In this document: piece by piece, positions 22,950 to 37,925 of the stretch
How positions within the stretch are numbered: position 1 is the stretch's first letter
How the letters are laid out: the number at the start of each line of letters is the position of its first letter
DNA from: Polytrichum commune
Taxonomy: Eukaryota > Streptophyta > Polytrichopsida > Polytrichales > Polytrichaceae
Assembly (NCBI GenBank): GCA_950295325.1
Contig: OX485804.1
Span: 38,490,429 to 38,554,428 of the forward strand
Length of the DNA: 64,000 bases
Direction of reading: 5' to 3'
Translations under genes and position numbers: made by a program
The notes under the pieces: model-generated
Told to the model about the DNA's origin: nothing
Databases searched by the model: none
Seen by the model: the letters and a program-made list of their open reading frames with translations, nothing else

Positions 22950-24660
22950 TTTTGTAATGCGTGAGGCCTGAAAGATGGGCATTATCGGGAAATACGGACC
23001 CCCAAGGGATGGGGGTTTATTTTCCGATGATGCCATGTTTTGAGGGTTTCACTGCACGTAAAGACCTAGCTGTAATTTCTAGATGATTTCATACTTAATA
23101 AGAAATAAGAATGTCCTCTGGAAAAGTCAGAGGGAGATTATGCAATGTGAGGTCCCTTGTAATGACAAATGGAACTTAGGGCCAAGTTTTTATGGGGAAT
23201 AAGGACATCGTGCAAGGAGGTGACCGAGCAAAGTTGTGTCCGTGTTCACGCCCCATAATGCAGTCCTCCGAGTACATCACCGAATGTAAAGACCCAAGGA
23301 TGGACGTTGATGAATTCAATTGGTTCGAGGAACGTAATGATTGACTGAGAAACATAGTGCACTTTGACGTATCTGGGGTGCATTACACAAAGTAAGGATG
23401 CCTCATATCACATAATGAAATTTGTATATATAAAAAAATGTAAAATTATGTGACTTGAATAAATTCCACCCTACATTTTCTCCTACGTGGTTTTCTACAT
23501 TTTTGCCACTGCTCGCCCCTAGACTCGAAGTATGTGATTGAGTTAAAAAATAGAAGAAAGTTCTAGAAGAACCAAATATAGAATATTCATTATAGAACTA
23601 AAGATAAATCTCTTAATATAATATATTTATTATATTTGGAAATAGAAAGTAAAAGTAATGCCTTTGGCATATGAGGAAGCTCGGGGGAAGAGAGAGGATT
23701 TTTTTGTCTCTCTCCTAAGGTCAGGTGGTTTGAGCTTATAATCAATCACATTGTATTTGTTAAAAGTGAAGTTTTTATATTATACTCCATTGAAAATTCA
23801 CAATTTTTGTATTGAGTGTAAATGTTTATTATATTATTTATAAGCGATTGAGGTATGTGACAAATGTCTAGTTCCAACTCGATTCATCTATTCATTGAGA
23901 GTTGTTTAACTCCAATGAATAAGACAACTCCCAGCCCGCTGGGAGTTGTCTAACTGTGATTCATATCTTCTAGTTGGAGTTGTCTAACGGCCATGTGTGA
24001 ATAGAAGTATGTGGTAACCCACTCTAGGTAGGTGACGTGCTTGATAAAGTTGCATGTAGGTGTGAATGAAATGATAATTAGGTTAACTAAAAGTTATTTT
24101 AATCTACTTTTAATGCCCCCTTCCCACACGATTTTAGTGTAGCCCAAACTACTTGTTGTGGGGGTTCGTTCTAAAAACACAACCTTCATACTATTGACGA
24201 TATCTAGTCTTGAGACTAGTTGGCATGGTATGGTTTAAAAGCAAAGGTTTTAAGCCTAAAGCACTCACCCCCCCCCCCCCACCCCAACATCAATACCTAG
24301 AGATGAGGCGAGAACGTAGGACCTTTAAAAGTGTTGACATTGGTTGCTTTTGGTTTTAGCTACGAGGGCACGAGGAGCAAAAACCAATGATAAGATAGAA
24401 GAGCATTGAGTGGTAAGGCATTTGGGGATGGGACTAAAAGCACCCAACATGTCATTGCTTGGTAGATAAAACAATGAACTTGTGTGAAACCTACTTAACT
24501 AAAACCTGCTTGAAAATCTCCGGAGCAAGTTCTTGTAGGTGCACCACGATAGCCGGGTGCCTCCACTGTAACCGAGAACGCTTGACCCAATTTTTAAGAA
24601 AGACTTGGGTTGTTTGGGTGAAGCCATGTGGGGATGGGCCTTAAGATTGGTAAGTTTACA
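22950..24660. other. Intergenic DNA with a perfect hairpin
   Basis: I see no gene here. At 23923-23950 there is a perfect 12-bp-arm inverted repeat, GACAACTCCCAG and its complement around a 4 base loop. It lies inside a larger imperfect foldback (about 23870-23990) in which gttgtctaac and ccaactc recur on both strands. A run of 12 C lies at about 24267-24280. Confidence 0.6.
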
Positions 24661-24661
24661 T

Positions 24662-24818
24662 CCCACCCACACTTACTGGTGCGGGCCATTACTGTAGTGA
24701 ACGGTGAGTACCAACAATGGTTGTAACTAGTGGTTCTCACTGGCTAAACCAACTCTAAAAGTGGCCCCTGCTGATAGCAATCGTTCATTGATGGCCCACA
24801 CTAGTAAATGTGGGTGGG
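24662..24818. mobile_element. Foldback/MITE-like element, about 157 bp, upstream of DAHP synthase
   Basis: The left arm CCCACCCACACTTACTGGTG and the following cgggccatt are matched by the reverse complement of 24781-24818 (gatggcccacactagtaaat, then gtgggtggg) with few mismatches. It sits about 300 bp upstream of the DAHP synthase start codon, so it could lie in the promoter. Confidence 0.7.
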
Positions 24819-25116
24819 CTATTAGCAATCACAATTAGTACTCACCCATAGGTGTGACCCATTCCTAATGTAGGAATTACCAAGGCAATAAAAGTAACAA
24901 GGGGGGGAGGGAGTAGATAAAGGTGAAAGGAGCGAGAGAAACATGTGCATAGAGGGCAGCCGCATCCTGACGGGGTTTGTAGACCGACTCCCGCAGCAAG
25001 TCGGGATCACAATTCACTCGCCAGCCTCGCGCAAGCTTCGATCGCAGAATCATCAATTGCGAAGCTCAATTTGTCGTTGCGGAGGGAACATCAATTGTGA
25101 AGCCATTGCCATCGCC

Positions 25117-29109
<3,993 letters not shown>

Positions 29110-30970
29110 GTTGTCCACCTTGTTATAGTTGTTGCCTCACAGGAGGGAATTTAGTGGAATTTTCAATGACCTTCATTTTATAGAACCTGGGAGTTTCTTC
29201 AGAGTGAGGGTTGAGATATATGCAAGTTTTGTCAGAATGGGGCATTTCATTTCACTGTTAGAGGTTTTGTAGCAATTTGAGTCCTTTGCAACTGAGGTTT
29301 TCATGGAAATTAGACATGCAAGAGTACACACTTAACTTTTTCTCAATTAGAGTTTTTATTTATTTTTTGCATTACTAATTATGATTATTAGGAAATTCAG
29401 GTACACAAATATCACATGCAAGTACTGTATGGCTATATTATGGTGTTGTTTTTCCTAGCAGTCTATTCCAGTTTCTGATCCTTCTTCCAAGTTTAGTCTG
29501 TACCCAACTTTCAGGTGTGCAACCATGTTAATAATAGATAAGCTCAAGGTATGTGCGTGATATTCAGTTCTGTTTTCAAGTTCTCCAACTTCTACTCATT
29601 ACATTTACACAATGAAACTTTTGTTGCATTAGCAAATCTACAATGAAGATCATCAAAAACTAGACTGAAAAATTGACCTCCCCTGCTTAGTAATTGCTTA
29701 TTGGCAGTGCATGTTTGTTGATTCCTTAACTGACTACATAGGTTCTCCCAATTGTGTTCAATATTGGGTGTGGAGTAGTTAATAAAATGTGATGTAGCCC
29801 AATCTCTATTAAAAGTGTGGCTTTATGGTGTTTGTTCCTAAATCCTTACTGAATCACACACCAATCAAATATGGGTGTTTGATTAAGAAAAGTTACCAAA
29901 TAACACTGGCATACCCTTCTGTTTTTGGGCAACTTTGTACTTGAATTGCATTGTTATGTATCTTCAAACTAAATGTAGTCTTGGAGCGTGTAAATCTCAA
30001 CCCTAAACACATTTGTTCCTTGATCCCTGTTTCAGTAAAACTTTTGGGTATCACCATTTACATTGCAAATTAGTTTGGTCCACTCAAAGTACATCAACTT
30101 GACAGTATGAATGAATGTACCCTGCATTCTCCTTGCCATTCAATGATGTCTGGTAATAATGGGAATTGTGTGAAACACACACTTTGTCCATGAACACCCA
30201 AATCATAACTTGCAATATTAGATTTAGCCATTGTACATATCCTATACAAATCCCTTATCATGACAATCCAAATTGTTTGTAGGTCATGCAGAATTGTTCT
30301 ACCTATCCTTACCAAGCTGACCTTGCGCGGGGCTTCTCTCTCTCGGAGGAAAATACCCACCAAAACAATAGAGAGCTGTTCCTCAACACTTGATATAATA
30401 AGCCAGTCTGGTTTAGCAACTCCGCCGGCAGTGCTGCTGAAGCCATACGAAACCTCAAATTATCGTGTGTGCTTGCTCATCTACCTATGTCGTGCCAATC
30501 TGGTGTAACTCATAAATCTTGATGACTGTCTGCCTCACAAAGTTACGGTGAGTCTTGCGAGGGCCTAAACTCCGCATCTGTCGTGATGAAGCAGCCATAT
30601 CCAAATTAAGGTTGCATCATCACAACAGTTGCCGCCAAGTTTCGAAGAAGGGTAATGGTACCTAAGTAGTGGAGCACTCTTTCTTTACAATCCATACCAG
30701 GAACTCAGCTATCCACTTTTGGGATGATACTCATCCTGCAGGAAAAAAGAGGCAATCTACTTTTGGAATGGTCTCGGATGGGATCGAATTTGTGGACAGT
30801 GGACACAGAAGATAGATATATCCCCGAACTCAGGAAATACCTCTTTGAATCTCTCTTGCTCCTCCTAATCCTATTTCTGTGGCCTTGAATTTGCATTTCG
30901 GCATTGTAGGTAAATCCGGAAGGTCCGAGGTTTAGAGGTTAGGGTTGTTATAAGTTAGGCGGGTTCCAGC
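29110..30970. other. Intergenic DNA containing a dispersed repeat copy
   Basis: From 29500 to 29910 the sequence matches other copies in the window. For example, gcattagcaaatctacaatg followed by a caaaaactagactgaaaa stretch corresponds to the reverse strand at 39430-39490. The block tcaaatatgggtgtttgatt is a diverged relative of sequences at 43255 and 59680. The rest shows no gene. Confidence 0.6.
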
Positions 30971-30971
30971 A

Positions 30972-33372
30972 TCATTCATCAGTTTTCGGTGGTCTGAAGC
31001 TGTAATCTCCACCGGGCCCCGTGATGATAGGCAAGAACTCGAAGGAACAATTCTCAGGGGCGATGGTCAAGGGGACGTTGTGGCCATCGGAGGATTTGAT
31101 CTGAAATGCCTCCTCGGGTGGGTACTCAAGGTCCAAGTGCCAGTGAGTATTCTGATCTGTCTGTTGGCCGGAAGCAGTAAAATCTGAGGACGAGGAATCC
31201 ATGGAGGTTGAGCCACTTCGATTGGTTTTGGAAGAAGATCTCTTTCCTGTTTCCGAGGAATCGAAATCCTCGGAGGTCGAGGGGGCGAAAGAAAATGGCT
31301 CCGCTGTCCATCTATCCCTCGAAGAATTCGAAGACTGACCCCCTTTGGTTTCCACAACAATTTCCACACGCCCTTCTCCTCCTGTTTGGAAACTCGAACC
31401 GTTGTAGCCGTGATGACCATCTTCCGTGTACACGGAGCCCCAGTCATCACGACGGCTGTGGGGTTGGGGTTTCATCAGCAACGGCGACTCGCCTGCCATC
31501 ATGCTCAGACTGTGATGATCCAGAGGCTCAAGACTGTCCATTCTGCCGGACGCAAAAGACCCGGAGCTGCTGCCCGGATTGGAAGCTGGGAGGGGATGAG
31601 GTCGGTTCACAAGAACCCATGAAGGGATCGCTGGGGCCAGTTCCACGGTCACAGAACCGGTGTTAGATGGGCCTCGGCAATAGGAGCTTTGCAAAGATTG
31701 ATCCTGTGTTTGATTGCTGATCAGAACGGTGCGGCAGACAGGGCAACTAGTTTGATTCTCCAGCCACGAGTCCACACATCGCATGTGGAAGATGTGGCCG
31801 CAGTGAGGTAGTTGCCGAAGAAGCTCCGCCTCCTCGTACTGCACCAAGCAAATTGGGCACCTGCATCATCACAGACAAAAAAAAGAAAAAGAAAACATAA
31901 GCCGAGGAAGCAGGCAGAAAGAAAGATGAATCCGATGTTGCCACCTGCGTTAATTTATGGTGTTATGCTCATCTTCGAATTCGTCTAAGTCTATGTAATC
32001 CCGAAACGGTCGTCACGAGAAATAGAGGGTCCTGAAGATTTCTACCTTGAACAACGTCTTCCAATAGGTGACCACCTTGAACGGCACGGACTAGCCGGCA
32101 TGTGCACCTATCTAACTCCCCCAAGGGCAAACCCCTCTAGGTCCCAGCATGGCATCACGACGAACAGAAAAGAAAAAGAAACTTCGGTGTTCGTGCATCG
32201 ACATGAGTGAGAGCCCGTTTACATGGCATCACAAAAATGGCGCAGACTAGCCGGCATACACCTATCTATCTACTCCAATGCCAAGCCCCTAGGTTCCATG
32301 GGACCATGATTACGAGAATTACAAGGCCCTCAGAGACTATTGTCTCTTTTCACAGGTGTTAACATCCTAAACGGACCCGGACAAGCTGACAAGCTGTCTT
32401 GCACCTGTCTCCCCCAAGTGCAAGCCTCTAGATTCCAAGTATGCATCACAAGAATTAGAGGGCCCTCCAAAACTACTGCCTCCTGTCAAAGGTGAACACC
32501 TATCTTCCCCCAAGGTTTACCCGGCCTGCACAAGCCCTTAGGTTCCCACAAGGTTGGTTGAAAATATCCGGATACCCCTCTACAATAGCGTGACGCATAG
32601 GAAGCCACACATCGGAGATCCCATGCGATCGGGTTGAAGCCTTGGGTTAAAGGCAGCAACAAACAGATTGTGGTTCCGCAATTCAGAGATTGTGGTTCCG
32701 CAATTCAGAGATTGCGGACTCTGAAATATAGTTCAACTGAATGAGCTATCTTGAAGGAAAACCGGTCCACTTGATTTCTGCCGAGACTCTAAACCCGTAG
32801 CTAGGGCATGCTTCTTGACTACTTACTTTGTCAGACTGCAAATCTTATGATTCTCGGATTTCAGTACATATCAACAGGTCCCTTGTTCTCCAACTCTTAA
32901 CAACTAGGTACCATATGCTTCAGTCGATGGAGAAAAACAAGAGCCATTTACATATATATCTATAAGCTTGTGTTTCGACGAAAGGTGGAAAGTGCAGATG
33001 CTTACTGTGCTTGCTCCGTGAAATGTTGCAGCTCCCTCGTCTTCAAGGTCAGTAATGTGCTTACCGCGTTCTTCTCATCCCCCACTTTGTCTCTACTCTG
33101 ACAATTTAGCAAGGGAACAACGACAACAGAGTGAGATACTGTTAAAAATAACAATCTGATGTGCATGCACTTGCAAAACCTCCGACCAAGTGTTGTCAGA
33201 ATATGAGCCGTTAAATAAGAAATTTACTCACATGAAGATTCTCCTCCGGTATCGCGGAAACTTGGATGGAGGATAGATTTTTCCGAGCCCTCTGAATGCG
33301 CCAGCAGTAGAAGCACAGCACTGAACTTACAACTATGGCTAGCCCGAAGGCGATCGGGTACACAATCCTCAT
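30972..33372 (-). CDS. Membrane RING-H2 E3 ubiquitin ligase (3 exons, 373 aa)
   Basis: Minus-strand exons: 33372-33232, 33097-33006, 31860-30972, GT-AG and in phase. Residues about 4-24 (IVYPIAFGLAIVVSSVLCFY) form a single N-terminal membrane segment. After a basic, coiled-coil-like stretch, residues 79-121 form a complete C3H2C3 RING: Cys79, Cys82, Cys98, His100, His103, Cys106, Cys117, Cys120, with the E2-contact Trp110. The 250-residue tail is rich in S, P and acidic residues and contains no further domain I recognise. The layout resembles ATL-type plant ligases, which act at membranes and transfer ubiquitin from an E2, but I do not see the GLD motif usual in ATLs, so I leave it unnamed. 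The 5' UTR has a CT-rich tract. Intron 2 holds a tandem repeat. Confidence 0.88.
32000..32520. repeat. Tandem repeat (about 3-4 units) in RING gene intron 2
   Basis: Units share gcatcacgagaattagaggg, gactagccggcatacaccta, tctcccccaagtgcaagcc and taggttcca variants at roughly 130-165 bp spacing. A separate 24 bp direct duplication (gattgtggttccgcaattca) lies at about 32667-32715. Confidence 0.7.
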
Positions 33373-34359
33373 CGCAGTGTAGACAAATTTCTTTAATTGG
33401 ATGGTTTCTCTCTCTCTTTCCCTCTCAAGCAAGTCTTTCTTAATTTCACACTCCCAAGGAGAGTTTGAAGCTTAATAAATGGACCTACGTCTTGAACCGG
33501 AGGGTAGTTGGAGCCTCGTCGGCTGGATTCCTCGCCCAGTGCTGCAACCCATGGTGGAATTCTGTGGTTGTATCATGTGTACCGACAGATGTGCACTTCA
33601 ACTTGAGTGCTTCATCACGTCAAGTGTTAGACTTACTTAATTTGAATATTTCGCAGGTTCCTTAATTTCCCTCTACCGACTGAACCTATGTACTTCCATT
33701 CTTCCTGTCTACAGACTCGCCATGATTTGGCGACCTCGCTGACAGATTCAGTCGGTGACAGCCACACTTGATGCAAACTACCACCACGTCGTCCTTTTGT
33801 TCATGGCCAACTCCCGATGAAAAGTATATTAATTCCTCTGAAGTCTTTCTTCAGATTAATCCTTCAGGTTACACAAGCATCCTCCATGCAGTCCTCTTCG
33901 TCTTCAAGGGGAAAATAGCCCAACCTCTTGATACATCATATTAAACTTTGCAGCAATTTCTGATATAACCCTCCAAATAAACTCCGGCTACTTGCAGCAA
34001 CCTGCTGATCCTTAATTCCCCTGACCAATTATTGGATGCATACCCTCTCTGCTCCTTGAGTACCTGGGAATGTTCACCAAACCCCCGCTCGCTCACATGG
34101 CCTTCACCCTCTCTCTCCCTCTCTCTCTCGCTCTCTCTCCTCCTTCCAGAACCCCATCCCACCGCAGTTACGCTACCTTGGTATAATGTTAATTCGAACA
34201 ACACCCGCGAGCCCTCAAAAACATAAAACCATGAACCTCAACTGATCATCAACATCATCCACACCCACTGCCTAACCGCCTCATCCTATCCCGCTGCAAC
34301 AACAACAACACAATCAGGTCCCTGACGACGGCCACAATATTAAGTTACAGAGAGCAGGA

Positions 34360-34361
<2 letters not shown>

Positions 34362-34421
<60 letters not shown>
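34362..34421. repeat. (CT)n microsatellite, about 30 units
   Basis: An uninterrupted ct run of about 60 bp. Further CT-rich tracts lie at 34105-34140. No gene is seen between 33440 and 34800; the open frames across it are simple-sequence products. Confidence 0.95.
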
Positions 34422-34425
<4 letters not shown>

Positions 34426-36897
34426 CTTGGGTTAGACAACACGAACATGAGACCTTGACGACGCTGCTTTAAGTGAAGTCGTCGGCTACAGAGGTGTCGA
34501 ATGACCCGGAGACAAGCTGCTGCACACAAAGTCCACCCCGCTTCCCCTCCCCCCCCCCCCCGACAAGATGTTGAAAAATGGGCTAGACACCACTGCAACT
34601 TACGATACAGGGAGGGATCTAAGCCTTTCCTCTCCTTGGAATCTAGAAACCTGTGCGAACGAGTGAGTGAGAGAGGGAGGGAGGGAGGAGGGGAGGGAGT
34701 CAGCCGTCACGCTCTTTGGGAGTCACGCTCCGATGCGAAGCAAGGCGCTTCTCGCCTGCGCCTGCGCCGCTGCTGCTGCTGAGGTGACGAGTCTCCCATT
34801 TGATGATGATGATGGTGGTGGTGCTTTAGTGGCTTCTAAAAGTGTGACTACTGGTTTTAGTGTGGACACATCTGTTGTTAGTGTGGCCCACACTACACTT
34901 TGTAGTACTCGTGACTCGTTTGTCATTGCACGGTCCAAGTGACATGCTAATCTTAAGTTACGATTGCTAGGTGGCATGGGACACTTGCTGCTACAAGACA
35001 AGGCACAAAGGCCACTCTGGTTTTAGCTCGGGACACCAAATTGAAGGATGCCACACTTCATGAGGTCTATGTAATGTGTTTTCTACTTGTAGTGATGAGT
35101 CACCCAACGTTTCAACGTTTTATGGGAATGTGTTTGAATTTGGGTTGGATCACCTAGTCCGAAGGCACTTGTGTTTGATTGTTGACAAGTCTTGATTACA
35201 TTTGATGATGCTTTCGGGCTTGTTAACGATTTCCAAAAGTGCGATTACTTACCACTAGGGGGAGTATTATGGATTTAGTGTGGCCCACACTTCACTAGTA
35301 CTCATGACTCATTCGCCATCGTAAAATGATGATCTTAAGTTACGATTGGTAGCATGTAGCATGAGACACTTGTTGCTACATGATAAGTCACAAAGTCCAC
35401 TCTAATTAGCTTGGCACGTCAATTTGAATGACGCCACACTAAATCTTATCTATAATGTGTTCTCTACATGTAATGACGAGTCGCCTAATGTTCCAACGTT
35501 TTCTATGAATGTGTTTGAATTTTGGTTGGACCACCCGGCTCCAAAGTCACTTGTTTTTACTTGTTGATGAGTCAAGATTACATTGGATGATGCTTTCAAG
35601 CCAATTAGTGGCTTCTAGAAGTGTGAATACTAACCACTTGGTGGAGAGATTTGTTTTTAGTGTGGCCCACACTACACTAGGATTTATGACTCATTTGTCA
35701 TCACACCCATGTCAAATGATGATCTTGAGTTAGAATTGGTAGTAGGTGGCATGGGACACTTGTCGCTACATGTGAAGTCATGAAGTCCACTCTAATTAGC
35801 TTGGCACATCAATCTAAGGTAGAAATACCATAAGCGGTTAACCACCCTCTAGCCGTGCACTAGACCACCGTCATAATGGTGAAGTGCCATTTCTAAAACG
35901 GATCATGGCTCAGCGGCAACGTCAATGCGTGTACACTTAGTGTAGCCAATGGGAGTCAAATGTTGATGTACTCATGAGGTAACTGATTTAGGCGATGTTC
36001 CGTATGGAAATGCAGATTACCGTGTTTGGTGTAGGGAGAATCTAATGAACGAGTAGGGGGTTGGACAACTTTCCACGTTGAAAAATTGTAGCATTTTTTG
36101 TATAGGGCAGAAAAATATGAAACAACTTGCAATCTTCATGAATCCTTCTCGTCTATCTTGGGAAATTATCTCATGATTGTCATACCAGATCTTCAATGCG
36201 AATCACCTTATTTTCACGGGTTATGGTATTTCTACCTTAAATGTTGTTGTACTAAATTATATTTACAATGTGTTTCCTACATGTGGTAACAAGCCACCCA
36301 ACCTTCCAACGTTTTGTAAGATTGTGTTTGAATTTTGCTTGGACCACCCGGCTCCAAAGGCACTTGTGTTTTGTTATTGATGAGTCTTGATTTTGTGTGA
36401 TGATGCTTTCGGGCCAATTAGTGGCTTCCAAAAGTGTGACTACACTAGGTGAACACGTATGGTTTTAGTGTGACCCACACTATAGTAATAGTAGTGGTCA
36501 TTCGTCATCGCACTCACACAAATGACGGTCTTCCAATTGTTGCATGGCTACTAGAGGAGGTTGCATGAGACAATTGTTGTTATATGACAAGTCGTGGAGG
36601 CTACTCTAATGAGCATGGCAAATCAATTTGAAACTTTGTCACACTATATCAGTTGTTACATTACATGTTGTCTCTAGATGTAGTGACTCACCTGTTCTAG
36701 CATCTTGTATCTTGAATGCGTTTGACTTTAGTTGTCACCTTCTTAAGGCACTTGTCTTCTGTTGTCTTCCAAATGCATTCTACGTTTGATGATGCTTTTG
36801 GACCACTTAGTGGCTTCCAAAAGTATTCAACTACACTAGTCCAAGAATTTTGATTTAGTGTGGCCCTATACTAGTAGACATTTGTTATCGCACTCAC

Positions 36898-37501
36898 TTA
36901 CATACCCCGGGTACGGAACTCCCGTATTATATGGTCCTGATTATAATCACTTATAATGCATTTTAGTCCAATATTGAGTGATACAATTTGTTTTAATGTA
37001 GGAAACCCTTGTAGCCCTTCTAACAAGGAATCCAAAAATGTATTTATATATAGGAAATGAATATATTTTGAAGCATATAATTGCATTAAAAATCTTATTA
37101 TTTTATTATTTTAATACATGTACCATAGGTCAAACTACCCAACTTTTTGGACTTTTTAATAAAATTTTAACATTGTGAATGAATTATAATTTTAATGGGA
37201 GGCAACTATTCGTGGCTTATAATTTTAATGGGAAGCTTAATAAATATGCAACCCAACTTTTTTTTCATCTCATTTATTTAATTTGGTCTTCACCCAACTT
37301 TTTTTTCATCTCATTTATTTAGTTTGGTCTTTACCCAACTTTTTTTTCATCTCATTTTATTTAATTTGGTCTTCACCCAACTTTTTGATCATTTTAATTT
37401 GATATAATTTGATATAATTTTTACAAAAGCCGTCCTCTAAGCCGTTTTAAGTACGATGCCCCCTACGTATAATATGGGAGTTGCGTACCCGGGTTACATA
37501 C
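36898..37501. mobile_element. Non-autonomous TIR transposon, 588 bp, with 8 bp target duplication
   Basis: The element 36906-37493 begins CCCGGGTACGGAACTCCCGT and ends with the near-complement (tgggagttgcgtacccggg). The 8 bp TTACATAC occurs directly on both sides (36898-36905 and 37494-37501). An 8 bp duplication fits hAT or related superfamilies, but the ends do not look like a typical hAT terminus. It contains a 41 bp tandem repeat and no ORF of note. Confidence 0.85.
37251..37385. repeat. 41 bp tandem repeat, about 3.3 copies
   Basis: The block acccaacttttttttcatct starts at 37251, 37292, 37333 and 37375, with near-identical units including atttggtcttc. It lies inside the 588 bp TIR element. 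Confidence 0.95.
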
Positions 37502-37587
37502 TGGCCTTGCAACCGTTCGGTGGCGATTTCAGTACATGGCATGGGACTCTTGGTGCTTACATAACAAGTCACAAATGCCACTCTCAT

Positions 37588-37925
37588 GTGGAAGCCAGAG
37601 ATGTTCCAAAACGCCGGTTTTGATACAGAGTTTGGCAAGCCAAAGTAAAGAATTTGGACCTTGACATGTGCCTAACTTTGAGGAGTTTGGTTTCAAGGTT
37701 GGTCCTTCTTTTATCGGGTATGAACATATGTATTCAACTCTGATTCACAATGACGGTTTTGCATGGCTTAAAACTAATGATTCTGCTCGTAGTTGAAAAC
37801 ATACGATTTTAACTAGAAAAGGAAGGACCAGCTCTAAAACCAAGCTTCTCAAAGTTAGACACATATCTAGGCCATAAGTATATACTTACCAAACTCCGTC
37901 TCGAAACCGGCATTTTTGAACGTGT
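37588..37925. mobile_element. Foldback MITE, about 330 bp, near-complete palindrome
   Basis: The sequence starting gttccaaaacgccggttttg pairs with the reverse complement of the end (gttcaaaaatgccggtttcg). The pairing continues through agtttggcaag, tgtgcctaactttgag and gttggtccttc on both arms, nearly to the middle. It interrupts a unit of the surrounding array between ccactct and catggcaaatc. Exact ends and target duplication are unclear. Confidence 0.85.

Noticed and set aside
31208..31666. 152-codon plus-strand ORF
   Set aside because: It is antisense to the RING gene's long last exon and shows no domain.
34314..34782. ORFs rich in RERERE or LSLSLS
   Set aside because: Translations of CT/GA microsatellites.
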